Assembly (NCBI GenBank): GCA_946122785.1
Contig: CAMGYJ010000002.1
Location: forward strand, 20,930,492 to 20,994,491
Direction of reading: 5' to 3'
DNA length: 64,000 bases
Origin: Linum tenue
Taxonomy: Eukaryota > Streptophyta > Magnoliopsida > Malpighiales > Linaceae
Part shown: positions 10,746 to 26,128 of the stretch, piece by piece
Position numbering within the stretch: position 1 is the first letter of the stretch
How the letters are laid out: the number at the start of each line of letters is the position of its first letter
Translations under genes and position numbers: made by a program
The notes under the pieces: generated by a model
What the model was told of the DNA's origin: nothing
Seen by the model: the letters and a program-made list of their open reading frames with translations, nothing else
The model's database searches: none

Positions 10746-13700
10746 GTGCCCTTGTACTTGCCAGTAAGGAATGTGTCATCCACTTGCATCACAGGAACAC
10801 AAAAGGGAAAACCATCAATAGATTACTTGAATGATCAAAAAGTTGTTGTTACCGAGCTCGACGACTGGATTTCTTCATTTTGGTAGCGGTGGGAGAAAAT
10901 AGTGCCAGGGTTAGATGCCTCTAATGCCAAAATCAATTTGGGAAGGTACACATATGATTCTTCCCATTCGCCAAACTCGGCGGCCACGAATTTCTGCTTT
11001 CCATGCCACGCCTTCTTATAGTTAATAATATATCCATAACGACTAGAAATGTTGGCGATGATGGCTTTCACTTTCAGGTCAGGCTGTTGCTCAATTAGAT
11101 GCTTGATAGCCGCGACAACCACCATGGATTTCAACTGTCGATGACCTTGGGATGTTATGGATGACACACATGTGTGAGTGTTCACCGCACGGGATATGAC
11201 CCAATGGCCGACTCTCTTGCTCTTAATGGTTTGTAGTCTGTACCCTAGCCTTGCATCCCTCGTGTTGATTCTGGCATCTAACTATGAGTTTCCTCATGTC
11301 AGAATGACTTGTGTGTCATTCAAAACTCCGAGTCATTGCTTCAATGTTAACAACGTGTCGCACTTCCTTCTTCGTACCAAATTGTTGGCCCTTCATAAAC
11401 CTAGTGAGTGTACCCCATATTGGCACTTTTGGCGGCTCCATGTCGGCATCAACATACCAATTTTCGTTTGGAATGTGATTATAGTGCGTGATAGGTACAT
11501 GGTCACGAGACACCTCATCATCATCTGAGTCTGAATCTGGGCCTGAATCATCAGCACCTTCAAGAGGGTCGAAGTTGTTTAGACTGATATCGCCTTTCTC
11601 TTCTTCATCCTCAGGGTCACTAACTGGACCTGACAGGGCATCTTCCATCTGATTCAGATCATGAAAGGCATCTTTATCAGCTCAGTAATGGTAATTGTGT
11701 AACTACCACTGCCTACATGGAAGTCGTACTCGGGTTGGTACTGGTAGCCTTCTTGTTGGTTGCCATGGTACCGTTGGGCTTCTTCTTCATATGATGGGAA
11801 TGAGATGACCTACACCTCTTTCTTGGTACTCCTGGTAGGAATGAGGATCATGGTAACCTTGGTAGGGATGATCTTTATATAATGCACCCCCACCGTGGAT
11901 ACCAGATATTTGGCTATCTCCAGAATGACCTCCACCGCCTTCGACCGCCTCGCTGTAAGCAAACATCTCTGCTTTGAAAATGTTCTTGGCATTCAAAAAT
12001 TCGAGCATGGCATCAACTTTCTCGTAAGTGGTTATGAGCAATTTTTCATGCCACAATGACCCGCCTTGTCTGTTTGGTATCGATACACCATACAATTAAC
12101 TCTCCTTGTGACTTCCATGCAAGTAACCATAGTACACATTTGATGGAGCTCTTCAAGATTCGGTCTCGTAGAGACCTTCACTTTCTGAAAATGACCACTG
12201 ACGTAACATACCCCATTTCTTGTCTTTTCCGTGTAACCATTCCACCGTAACCCAAGCGTGAACTTTTAGAATGTCATCTGTAATAAAATCGTAATTTAAT
12301 TAATAACATAAAATTTGTGAATAAGCATTTCAAAATCACAATATGATAGTAATACAAAACAAACTTACGAAGTAACGTTAATCTCAAAAACTCAAAAAAG
12401 TACAAAAGCAAAACAGAATCGATAAGAAGAATAAGGAGATGTGGTGAAGTTCTGAGGTTTCCAGTACAACATTTTATAGGCAAAATGTCAATTGAAAACC
12501 GTTGAGGGGGTGGTGGTTTTCAATTGACATGCAAACCACATGCTTGAAACTCCTGCATGCCGACATGTCGGCTGTGGGGGAGATGGGGGCGACACACAAA
12601 CCGCTGTAAGGAAGTGGTTTGTGTGTTGGTAATTAAAACCGCCGAGGATAGCGGCGGTTCCTAAATCCGGCCTAAAACTACTTGTTGAGCAGGCGATCTG
12701 TGTTAGGTCAGCCATGCAACCGCTTTTTTTACGTGCGGTTTTGTGGCGGGAACGAAAACCGCCTCCTCACCCAGCATTTCATATGAATACTGCTTCCCCA
12801 TGTGGCGATTTTCATGAAATGGTGGTATTTCTGAATTTTTTTCAAATTGTTTGTATTTTTTAAATTTTATGGTTTAATAATGATCTTTCTAAAAAAAAAT
12901 CCCGATTTTTTTAGTAGAAAACAAGAAAAGTGAAAGCAGCGAAAACAAAACTCATAGGGGTGGTTTGGATGCAGGTTTGTGGTGAGTAATTTGTGAGGGA
13001 TTTTAAAACAATCCCTTATTATGCAGGATTTTAAAACAATCCTACGTTTGGGAAAGATGCAGAATTTTGTAATTAGTGATTTCAAAAACTCTCATTTGTG
13101 GGTTTTTGAAATAGCTGATAGCAATCAGCTATTTCACAATCTCTCGTTTTTATTTTGTCATTTCCAAATGTTGCCCCTCACCTTCGTTCTTCTTCCTTCA
13201 TCTTTTTTTCTTCTTCCACCTCTATCCCAAGGCATCCGCCGACGATGTCGACTTAGCTTCTACCTTCCGAAGAGCTTCCATCTCTCACCTGGTCACATCC
13301 CCTTCCTCTCCCACTCTATTGCGTCGCCGGAGATTCGGGTTTACGATGTGGAGCCAATGTCAATTCTAGGTTTGAACCCCAAATCGACCGCCAATGGGGG
13401 ACCCTCTGCTTCTGGGTACCATGGTGGCAAGCCAAGGCACACCTCGATGAGTTGCGGCGGCGGCGGAGAGTTCCTTGGCGCCGTTCTCTTTCTCAATCGC
13501 CTAAGACTTTCGCGTTGCTGCTATCGGAATCTTGTGGAGGAAGCGGAACAGTGAGCGCTTGAACTTCTATTGGCAGCAGAATCTGCGATTTTTCGCTCAC
13601 AAGGTGTGGAAACTGGGAAACGCAGGGATCCCTGCTCCACTCAATTCCCTACACCACTCAATCCCCTCTCTTAACCACTTGTTGGTTTAATGTTCCTCTG

Positions 13701-14639
13701 TGTGGCATCTTAATTGCATCCATGCTCTGATTCTCAACGAGGGGATCTCACTGCAGTCTGCTGTTGTGACAAAAGTGGCTGCCTTGGCTTGCTTCTGGGT
13801 TAACGAATCAGAGAAGGAGAGGAAGAGGATAGGTAGAGATGAGGGTAAAATTGTAATTTGATATTTCTTATTAAAATCCTATGTTCGTATCCAAACAAGT
13901 GATTTATTAAAATTCCTCGGGTTAATTGCATGGTTGGTCACTGAAATTACAAAAAACGTTCATGTTTGGTCACTATAAATATTTAAATCCAATCTTGGCC
14001 ACTCAAATTAGTTAAATGGTTCAAGTTTGGTCACTCTCCGTCCAACTCCGTTAAATTTGTCTGATGTGGTAGTCAACCCTCAAAGTTGACCGTTAACTCA
14101 GTGACGTGACAATTAAAAAATAATAAATAAAATAAATTTTAATCTTCTACCATTTCCAACTCATTTTCACATTAAAATAAAATACATAAATAAAAAATAT
14201 TATAATTACAAATAAAGGGCGCTTCCTCCCCCTCTCTCTTCAACAACTCCATCAACTCCTCCCTCCCGCGCGCTGCCATCGCCGACGAGCTGCCATGGAA
14301 AGAACGGAAGCTGGCGACGACGAGGGAAAATTCAGTGAACCTGGCGCCGCTCGATAATAACTCTCCGCTCTTAGCCCCAACTCGTAGACCCTCTTCCCAA
14401 ATAATGCTCGGAGATCAAACGTCCCCTCCCGGCGATACCGTCTCCGCTCCTTCAGAAACCGGATCCAGTCTGTCTTCGCCGCCGCCACACCCGCCTCCTC
14501 CTTCATTCGATCCGAGTCGAAGTAAACTCCCCTTCCCTTTCCGTAATTGAGTTCCATTTTCCCCCCAATTTTGCCAGCTAGGGTTTCCTTCCCCGTTTCG
14601 CTTCAGGCAGCACAGCGACTGTTCTTCGCTTTTCCCGTC

Positions 14640-14735
14640 CGGCAGTGATCGGTATAATCAAGAGGAAGGCTTTGATAAAAGAGCTGGCGGCTGTCTACCA
14701 CGCTTAGTCCCTCGCTTATTCCGGTTGAGAAGTGT
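14640..14735 (+). pseudogene. Captured exon fragment inside the Pack-MULE, plant coiled-coil type
   Basis: In one frame this reads VIGIIKRKALIKELAAVYHA and is followed, after a stop, by a GTAAGT donor at 14733. It looks like an exon from an unrelated host gene. I think I recognise the KALIKELAAVYHAECLAY pattern of a plant coiled-coil protein but cannot name the gene. Confidence 0.35.
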
Positions 14736-14909
14736 AAGTTTGTTTTGAGTTTTTCATATGATTTGTCGAGGTGGGTTGCGACGGTTGTTGCGATTTTGGG
14801 TTTTGATTGGGTGAGCTTCTTCAGTTTTCTTCAATTGCCTTTGCTTCATTGCAGAGTTTGACTTTCCGGTTGTTTTCCCTTCATGTGATATTTGGTGGGG
14901 GGAAGATAA

Positions 14910-15106
14910 TGTTGTCGAGAGTGGAGAATGGGAAAAAGACTAGGGAGGAAGCAGGGGATGAGACTTTGTTGAATGATTTGCAAACTATAAGTAAAGCTCT
15001 GTACGTTGACAAACATAAACCCTCGAGGACGTTACTTCCTACGGCCAGTAGCCGAGCAAAAGCAACTGGGAAGCCGCCGGGAGGGAGGAGTTTATGGAGT
15101 TGTTGA
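14910..15106 (+). pseudogene. Captured PMI1-like (NT-C2 family) N-terminal fragment
   Basis: The frame reads MLSRVENGKKTREEAGDE, then ETLLNDLQTISKALYVDKHK, then a basic Ser/Arg-rich stretch. This matches the N-terminus of plant PLASTID MOVEMENT IMPAIRED1-related proteins, which help organelle movement and whose NT-C2 domain begins further downstream. Only this leader was captured. It runs into the right arm of the Pack-MULE and stops at about 15104. No C2 domain is present, so it cannot do the parent's job. The identification rests on motif memory. Confidence 0.55.
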
Positions 15107-15774
15107 GGAGGGAGAGGGAGGAAGCGCCCCTTTATTTGTAATTATAATATTTTTTGTTTTATTTATTTTACTTTAATGTGAAAATGAGTTGGAAATGGTA
15201 GAAAATTAAAATTTATTTTATTTATTATTTTTTAATTGCCACGTCACTGAGTTAACGGTCGACTTTGAGGGTTGACTGCCACATCAGACAAATTTAACGG
15301 AGTTGGACGGAGAGTGACCAAACTTGAACCATTTAACTAATTTGAGTGACCAAGATTGGATTTAAATATTTACAGTGACCAAACATGAACGTTTTTTGTA
15401 ATCTCGGTGACCAACCATGCAATTAACCCAAAATTCCTCATATTAAAAACTCAGGTTTTTAAACCGTGGGATTGTGTATAAAATCCCAAGTTTTAGAAAA
15501 CTCTCATCCAAACGACCCCATAAAAAGAGGGAACAGAGCTAGAAACTCCAGAAAAGAAAATAGAAAAGAAACAAGAAGACTTCCGGTCCGGACTTCACCA
15601 CCGCCCCGGAAGTTCCAATGCTGCGTGGCGAATAGATTTTCCCACGGAAATCCGACGACGACGACGGCCCATTCCTGAGCTCCGCAGTTGATTGCTGAAA
15701 GCTCCTTCCTTTCTATTATCTGCTTTCCCTTTTCGTTTCTTCCAGAGCTCGATTCGGGTGGAGGAAAAAGCAAA

Positions 15775-18345
15775 ATGTTGCAGCAGACATCTGGAGGAGG
15801 GGGCGGGGGGTCAATAATGGCGCTGAACGTGTTCAAGTTCTGCACTTTCCTGCGCGCCCTCGGTTCCATTATGATCTTCTTGGTGTTGGGCGTCATCGGG
15901 TTGACCTATTATGTTATCGTCGTTCAGAATTACGGCCCAGCTCTGTTCAATGGCGGGGTCGATTCGTTTGTTGCTTTCCTCGTGTTGCTTCTCTTCCATG
16001 CTTTCGTAAGCAGTTCCCACTTTCCTTTTTATTCTTTCTTTATTGCTGAGATTCCGAATTGCTCTGTGGTCTCGGATTAGCTTAGCTGTTGGAATTGATT
16101 TTGATACCTAAATGATGGTTTGAACCTGTTCAAGCTAGGATGAGATGAGATGGTAAGTTAGGTTAGGGAACTGATGTTCTGTGGACTTCGATCAAGAAGT
16201 TTGGAATCGTTAGCTATTCGTGATGAATGTGAAAGAGTTCAATTCGTAGACTGTAGAATTGGGATCTACATTTCCCATCTAAGCAAAGAAACCAGAACTC
16301 TAGTGGAAATCGTGGTGAGGGCTTATCCAACTATTGCTCTATTCCGGTCTAGTATTTTGTTATTTGCTGCTTCCTTAGGTTTTTTAACCGACCCTGCAAA
16401 GGCTTGGGCTCGTTGGTGGTTGTAGCATGGAGTGAATTAGTTTGAATCAGATCAACATAATGAGCACTTCTTCGAAGCCAGAGACATCTCATTAGTATTG
16501 TTTATACATTGATGGCAACATGAAGTGTGTAGAGTAGCCCTAAATCTGGTCCAAGGCTTCACATTCTCAACTATTAAGTTGCAGTATGACCAAGGGATAC
16601 TCAAGAGCTCCTCTTGTTAGAATTTCAAGCTTTTGATAATACTGTTGGATTTTGGGCCAAATGAAGTATAATACATAGCACGCTGAGACTCTGTCAGTTG
16701 GATTTCATTGTGTAGTTGGTGATGCTTGTATGGAGCTACTTTTCCACTATTCTGACGGATCCTGGTGGTGTCCCGCAAACTTGGAGGCCAACAACAGATG
16801 AGGAGGAGGGTGGTATTGTGGACCCATTGGTGGATACAGCGGCTGGTTTAGGTATAAACAGGGATGAAACGCAGAAAACACGATTCTGTCGGAAGTGCAA
16901 CCAGTTTAAACCACCTCGTTCCCACCACTGCTCGGTTTGTGAGTTTCTTTTTCGTTTCACTAACCTAAATCTTTCGGCATGAGCCTTAATTCTTTTCCTT
17001 CTAATAAAGCTATCCATTATTCGTCTCTTGGGTAGGCCGAAGATGCATATTAAAGATGGACCACCACTGTGTTTGGGTCGTTAATTGTGTTGGGGCACTG
17101 AACTACAAGTATTTCCTTCTTTTTTTGGTAAAGGCTTTTCCATGTCACATTGCTTCATTACCTTGTTATTTCACTTCCTGATACTTCAGATTCCTTTTGG
17201 GTGGAAAGAAATTTAAGAGGCCTTTAGTTATGTCTATTTCCTGTTGCAGTTCTACACATTTCTTGAAACAGCCCTTGTCACTGTATCGTTGCTTCATCTG
17301 TTCATAGCGTTTTTTGGGGATGGTGAAATAGATGGAACGGCAGGGGATCTCGTGGCTACTTTTATTGCATTTGGTAAGAGTCGAAGTGGGTTATCGTTCT
17401 TGATAAAAAAAATGTTATCGTTCTTTGTTTGGCCAATTTATGTTGTGTACCTAAGTTCTTAACAGTTATTCATTTTTGCTATGAAACAGTTTTGAATTTG
17501 TCATTTGCATTGAGTCTCCTGGGCTTTGTTATTTTGCACATATCATTGGTGTTAGCCAATACCACGACCATCGAGGTGATGCCTTCTGTTTTTTTTCCTT
17601 GTTTTCTCAATGAATGAGTTTGCGCCTTCTCTTATATGCATTTCACTTCAACATCTATCTTGAAATTTGAAACTGATATCCAATGTCATTTTTCTCTTTC
17701 TAACTCGTTTTATAGGCTTATGAAAAGAAAACTGATCCCAGATGGCGTTATGACCTTGGTCGAATGAGGAACTTTGAACAGGTTCGTTGTTTGTTACCTT
17801 TACATCCTTCATTCCCTAATTTGCACTTCAATATCCTTCACATTTTCAAATTTATCCATGTTCTTGTCAGGCGATGACATTCTCATAGGCATAATTGCAG
17901 TGAAGAGATTTGCTCACTTGGCTGTATTTGATTTGAACCCTTCATGGATCTAGAACCCAGATTTAGTACTCAAACTTGTTTCAGCCGTTGCATTTTGCAT
18001 CATTAACTTCTCTGCATCACTTGCATTCCTAGCATATTCATGTTTCTACATCTCAGCACGGTACATTGGTTGGCTTCTGGAACCAAGGTTACTATCAAAA
18101 CAAGACACAGGTTACTACTATGATAATTTGTTTAGCTCAAGATGATGTCCAGGGATCATTGATTTGCATTAGAGCACCAAGATCCACCGGATTAACTGGG
18201 TTTTTTCCTGTATCAGGTATTCGGCACTGACAAGAGATACTGGCTAATCCCGGCATATACAGCTGACGATTTAAGGCATATGCCAGCACTGCATGGGTTG
18301 GAGTACCCAATCAGACCCAACTTGGGTGAGCTTCAGGAGCTCTGA
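15775..18345 (+). CDS. DHHC-type protein S-acyltransferase (PAT13/PAT14-like)
   Basis: Transfers palmitate to cysteines of membrane proteins; plant relatives act at Golgi, trans-Golgi or vacuolar membranes. I place seven coding exons with GT-AG borders: 15775-16005, 16716-16938, 17036-17127, 17250-17373, 17490-17575, 17716-17781 and 18217-18345 (951 bp, 316 aa). Four membrane segments are expected near residues 29-50, 63-86, 178-204 and 224-245. The zinc-binding Cys-rich domain begins [19 protein letters not shown] and ends with DHHC at 17059-17070 (catalytic Cys163). The DPG motif (LTDPGGVP) and TTxE motif (NTTTIE) are intact. The second ATG at 15817 (MALNVFKFC) matches where relatives usually start, so a 302-aa product is possible; the upstream 14 residues are Gly-rich. 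All frames join cleanly, so the gene looks functional. Confidence 0.93.
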
Positions 18346-19400
18346 TGACTGCCGCAGTTGGGGCAAAAAGACAAAATCAACTACTAAACTCTGCATCACG
18401 CCTGACATTACATCTTCTCCCGGGTCAACCTGGAAGCGAAACTGAAGGGGAAGCAATACCAACCAGGATCATAGCAGCACTTGACCCAGCTCCCGACGTT
18501 GGACAAATATCTCTGACTGACTTGTGTGGTGAAGTTCATGCTGTCTTTATTAACGTGTGCAACAACCTTGTAATTTTTGTAAATACTTGGAGTGGAAGAA
18601 AACCGTGTAACATTAGGCCTGGTTTCTTTCCTTTTTAGAGCTCTAGGTGAAGGTCACGATTTTACAGTTATAATTTCGGTGTGATAGCTGGCAACTGGTG
18701 CAAATGTGTGATAATTTTTCTATCCTGAGTCCTTGTGTTTATCCAAAAACGTTGACCAATTTTGTTCCGTAAGTTCTAAATTGGTCGAATTGCATAATGG
18801 TCAACTACTGGCATCGATCAAAGCCTAAAGCTCAGTCACCTCTCCTGCATAATGATTATGTCTCAGAATTGAGAGCATCACCAGTAATTCATATCAAATT
18901 GTGGAATCAAATTCAATTTGTGACGATCACAAGTAGAAAGTTCATTCTTCGGTTATTGATAAGCAATTAGTTGGAACACTCAAAGTTGAAGAAGCGGAAC
19001 TACTTGGCACTCATTCATGGCAGGATGCTAGTACAAGCCTACCAAAATAGATGTAGAACACTGCTGGACCAAAAGACAACCAGAAAAGAGCATACTTTTC
19101 TACTTCACATCTTGCAAGTCTGAAAGGGAAAGCATACATTGGAAAAATATACTTGAATTTCTTCCCCCGTGTCCCATTATCCATATCAAAAGAAGAAAAA
19201 ACCTTTTCCAGAAGTCGGTTTACCCTAGAAAGAACGATGACACTGCTACTACAACCATTTACATCAAGCAAATTTTTGGGTAACTAAGAACAAGTCAATC
19301 TTGAACTATATATGAACCATTGTTCAGCTTCCCTCGCCATCCATCCCTCTCACTTCTTCATAGTCTCCCAGCAACGATGCTGCTGATCAGCTGCCGTGAT
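18346..19400. other. Convergent 3' UTRs of the acyltransferase and Cullin-1
   Basis: The two genes end tail to tail here. The first ~300 bp is probably acyltransferase 3' UTR (an open frame at 18345-18638 is not conserved-looking). The last few hundred bp should be Cullin-1 3' UTR on -. No RNA gene or transposon end is evident. Confidence 0.5.
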
Positions 19401-23439
<4,039 letters not shown>

Positions 23440-24170
23440 TGTAAGGCCTAACTTCTGCCAATGAAAACATGGAACCAAAAGGAATCAAAACCCTAACTAT
23501 ACCATATCAATAAATACAAACCAAGAACAGTGCCCAAATACATCAGCTTAGCATCGTTCAATCACGAATGGGTAGTCATGAAGAAACCGATCATATATGC
23601 AGGAAGAGAAGCCAGCGGACTAACAGATTGAATCGAAAACCCCCCAAAATCCAGTCGAAACGAACCAAATTCAGAAGAATACACAATCCACCAGTGAGTT
23701 GGGAGAGAAACCCTAGAATCCCAAAACTAAGCAGTAATCGATGTAACAATTTGAAAGTACAGATTCCACAAACTCGAAAACGCGAAGATGTAATTGCAGC
23801 GAAGTGAAAACACGAAGCAGTAGCAAGTACTCCGCTACGCACAAGAATTCTCCACCCAGCAAAATCACGATCGTAGCAATGCGCGCGAACGAAAACGAAG
23901 AGACCGGAAAAAGAAAACTTCGAAATAAACCCTAGGAATCGAGGGGCGGGGGATGGAACTGAAAGAGGATCAGAAATAGTGGTCGACCATAGGATTACCA
24001 GATGAACACCGAAGCAAGGAAGCAGACAATGCAGCGGAGGGGGTGGTCAATCTGGGAGAAACCCTAAGGCTGGGCGGGGAGATTTGCCAAGACGACGAGA
24101 GCGATGGGGAGAAGAAACGGAGAGAGATTCCTGGAGCTGAATTTTCCTCGTATTTTTATTTTGCCTTTTT
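23440..24170 (-). other. CUL1 5' UTR with an intron
   Basis: Going upstream from the ATG at 23439, 15 nt of leader (23440-23454) follows an acceptor (TTGGCAG). A donor at 23998 (CATCTG/GTAATCC) ends a first non-coding exon of about 23999-24168. The ~0.54-kb leader intron is typical of highly expressed plant genes. Exon ends are inferred from splice signals only. Confidence 0.6.
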
Positions 24171-24194
24171 GTTTCGTCTCTCGAGTCTCCAGTA

Positions 24195-24204
24195 ATTTAT
24201 ATAG
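24195..24204 (-). promoter_or_regulatory. TATA box of CUL1
   Basis: On - this reads CTATATAAAT, about 30 bp upstream of the expected start of the first non-coding exon. Only about 130 bp separates it from the A-tail of the upstream LINE. Confidence 0.6.
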
Positions 24205-24428
24205 AACGGAGCGAGAAGGGAGAGAAGAAATATATAAAAATATTTTCCCCAACAAAAAGAAAATAATGACGGTAAGTCGGGAGGACGAAAAGGCGAAAAA
24301 GTTCATTTTTTACATTCTTATTTTTTTCATGAATCGGGTATATTTCATTTAATCAAAAGCAACACTAGCAACACCCTTGCTAGTTAGGGATCAACTTTGG
24401 CGTAATCAATCACAACCTACAATCTCGA

Positions 24429-24745
24429 CTAAACACAAAAAGAATCAAATATTGAACTTCCAAATAGCCCTATAACTTCATCCCTTACAACCCTGCACAA
24501 CACATCACAATCCCTGCATTGACATGCATAAACTCTGTGCACCTTTCTCTTCATAACACACTCACCAAACTTTGCCATATAGCTCTCCCAACCTGGGACT
24601 TCACTGTGTGAGAACCAAAACAATGCTGCAACCAAGCAAGCTCGCTTCCCAAATAGGCAAACACCCCTGAACCTCTTCCAAACAGCTTGCAAGCCATTTT
24701 CCTATACATCGGGCACGCTGCAAATAAATGATCAGTAGCTTCCAG
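24429..24745 (-). pseudogene. LINE-A C-terminal part of zf-RVT domain and tail
   Basis: Reads LEATDHLFAACPMYRKMACK on -, the Cys/His end of the zinc-binding reverse-transcriptase domain (zf-RVT). Its partner half, with VTWSKLLWKGSSIPRNRFIAWLI, lies at 26917-26790 across the Copia insertion. About 30 residues expected between the halves are missing. Confidence 0.7.
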
Positions 24746-24746
24746 C

Positions 24747-24908
24747 GCTCAATTAGTACGATATTGTCCGCTTTGGGCCAAGCCCGCACGGATTTACTCT
24801 TGGGTGTCCTCCCCAAAAGGCCTCGTACTAATTGGGCTAGGTGGACACTTATATACAAGGGTTCTTTCCCTTGTATTACTGATGTGGTACTTGGATTGTT
24901 CCATAACA
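24747..24908 (-). repeat. Copia 3' LTR (truncated by 15 bp)
   Basis: Matches 26628-26789 with two mismatches over 162 bp. On - it begins TGTTATGGA after a purine tract, but its last 15 bp (present at 26613-26627) are missing, together with adjoining LINE sequence. Confidence 0.9.
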
Positions 24909-24971
24909 ATCCTCCCCTCAAGACAAGGACCACGAACATCGTGTCCTCACCTCAGCGATTATCTTGATCCG

Positions 24972-26128
24972 CTAGACACCTTGTAAAATCACCTTAGAAC
25001 CCTTGTAGACAGACAACACTCCACCTTCACCTTTGAAACTGAAACCCTTGCCGTCTAGTAGACTCAAAGATATCAGATTCTTAGTCATCTCTGGAATATG
25101 TCTAACATTGTTCAAGGTGCGAATAGAACCATCATGTGTCCTCATCCTGACGGAGCCTCTTCCAACAATCTTACAGATAGCACCATTGGCCATGAAATAT
25201 GCCCTCCATCTATCTGCTCATAAGTTGAAAAACACTCCCTGCTTGGACACATATGATAATCAGCTGCAGTATCCAAATACCACACATCCTGATGATGTAC
25301 CTGTTCATTCACTGCTAAAGCTAAACCATCTTCAGAATCAGAGTTAGTTTCTTCCGCCACAGCAGCAGATGATTCCTTCTTCTCCTGATATTTCTTCAGT
25401 TTAGGACAATCAAATTTCCAATGTCCTTTCTCCTTGCAGTAATGACAGATATCATCCTTCAAACCAGCAGAATTCGAATGTGCATTCGTCTTCCTATTAC
25501 CAGATTGTTGTCTCCTACTACTCGTAGCAGCCAACCCAGATTCCTGATTTTCCAAACCTGAACCAGACGCCTTATGTCGAACCTCTCTAGTATGTAGAGT
25601 AGATCTGACATCTTCCAAAGGCAAACTATCTTTCCCAGCAATAAAAGAATCCACAAAATTATCATATGACTGTGGCAAAGATACTAACAAAATTAAGGCA
25701 GCATCCTCATCATCTACTTTAACATCAATATTTCGCAGATCTAACAAGATAGTATTGAGTTGATCTAGATGATTCCTGAGAGATGTACCTTCCTCCATAC
25801 GCAAACTGAACAAACGTTGCTTCATATGCAACTTGTTGGTTAAAGACTTTGTCATGTATAGACTTTCAAGCTTCAACCACAGGCCTGCGGCAGTCTTCTC
25901 AGCAGCAACCTCAGTGATGATGTCATCATCCAAACAAAGCAAGATTGTAGAGTGAGCTTTCTCCTCCAAAGTAATCCACTCTTCTTCGTCTATGCTTTCC
26001 TTCTTCGATTTTCCAGACAACGGAGCCCATAAACCCTGTTGTTTCAACAGTGCTTGCATCTTGATCTGCCACAAACTGAAACTGTTTCTTCCGGTAAACT
26101 TCTCAATCTTCATATTGATAGAAGCCAT
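24972..26128 (-). pseudogene. Copia gag-protease fragment
   Basis: Gag would coat the element RNA and protease would cleave the polyprotein. The natural start is the ATG at 26128 (MASINMKIEKFTG), not the longer upstream frame. A UBN2-type gag core (LWLKLESLYMTKSLTNKLH) leads to the zinc knuckle CHYCKEKGHWKFDC at about 25410-25450. Protease begins DVWYLDTAADYHMCPSREC (about 25300-25230), with Ala where active plant Copia proteases usually have D-S/T-G-A-S/T. A frameshift near 25195 moves the rest (NGAICKIVGRGSVRM to the end at 24972) to another frame. The sequence then passes straight into the 3' non-coding end. Confidence 0.85.

Larger units (their letters stand above)
7630..12100 (-). pseudogene. 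MULE (MuDR-type) transposase, decayed and split
   Basis: The transposase would cut and join element ends. Reading down the - strand: an acidic N-terminal part (12095-11316) ends in KKEVRHVVNIEAM, the MuDR N-terminal region. Next, 11185-10835 has GHRQLKSMVVVAAIKHL and YKKAWHGKQK with GEWEESY, typical of the domain before the catalytic core. Then at about 10850-10745 comes PVMQVDDTFLTGKYKGTL, containing the first catalytic Asp. A ~1.7-kb insert follows. Beyond it are VEGENTKSYGWSFRQIH and NLAIISDRHVGIKAAI (second Asp region) at about 9055-8930. Last come WGIATKNSNESINSVYK (8383-8147) and a SWIM zinc finger RGLPCSHAMAVIKY (~7945) near the C-terminus. Stops, frameshifts and the insert make it inactive. 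Confidence 0.8.
3923..12902. mobile_element. ~9-kb Mutator-like element carrying a plant-mobile-domain gene and a MULE transposase (both decayed)
   Basis: The ends are long imperfect inverted repeats. About 100 bp at 3923-4020 (CCATCATTAAACTATAAAAT, then AAAAATACCAC and ATTCCAGAAATGCCAC) matches the reverse complement of about 12800-12902. The flanks CGAATTTTT (3914-3922) and CGATTTTTT (12903-12911) form a 9-bp duplication with one mismatch, as expected for Mutator. Inside, a PMD gene on + (from 4912) converges on a MULE transposase on - (down to about 7630). Later insertions sit inside: MITEs (5292-5492, 6438-6725, 8543-8745) and a ~1.7-kb block (9056-10745) itself split by a hAT element. 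PMD domains linked to MULE and Gypsy elements are known in plants. Stops and frameshifts in both genes mean this copy is non-autonomous. Confidence 0.8.
13919..15430. mobile_element. Pack-MULE with ~350-bp terminal inverted repeats
   Basis: 13919-14272 is repeated in inverted, slightly diverged form at 15077-15430. Ends are GGGTTAATTGCATGG and CCATGCAATTAACCC. AAAATTCCTC flanks it on both sides (13909-13918, 15431-15440), a 10-bp duplication within the Mutator range. The arms carry TTTGGTCACT/AGTGACCAAA units also found in the elements at 42667 and 59783. The ~800-bp core is GC-rich and holds gene fragments, including a PMI1-like exon, which is the definition of a Pack-MULE. Confidence 0.85.
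12957..15519. mobile_element. PIF/Harbinger-like TIR element, host of a nested Pack-MULE
   Basis: Left end GGGGTGGTTTGGATG and right end CATCCAAACGACCCC are inverted repeats, and GGGATTTTAAAACAATCCC-type sequence follows at both ends. The flanking 3-bp repeat ATA (12954-12956, 15520-15522) fits a PIF/Harbinger-size duplication, although the usual consensus is TWA. About 1.05 kb remains if the nested element is removed. The open frame at 13021-13554 is low-complexity and not recognised. The right end lies about 255 bp before the acyltransferase start codon. Confidence 0.6.

Noticed and set aside
13021..13554. 177-codon frame in the Harbinger-like element
   Set aside because: Begins in the terminal repeat and is low-complexity; no domain recognised.
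16174..16425. Open frame inside the acyltransferase region
   Set aside because: Lies wholly in intron 1, has no known motif, and the flanking exons join without it.
18271..18638. Frames over the acyltransferase last exon and 3' UTR
   Set aside because: Shadow frames; the real stop is at 18343-18345.
24728..24986. Conserved-looking frames repeated at 26645-26842
   Set aside because: They are the two Copia LTRs, not genes.
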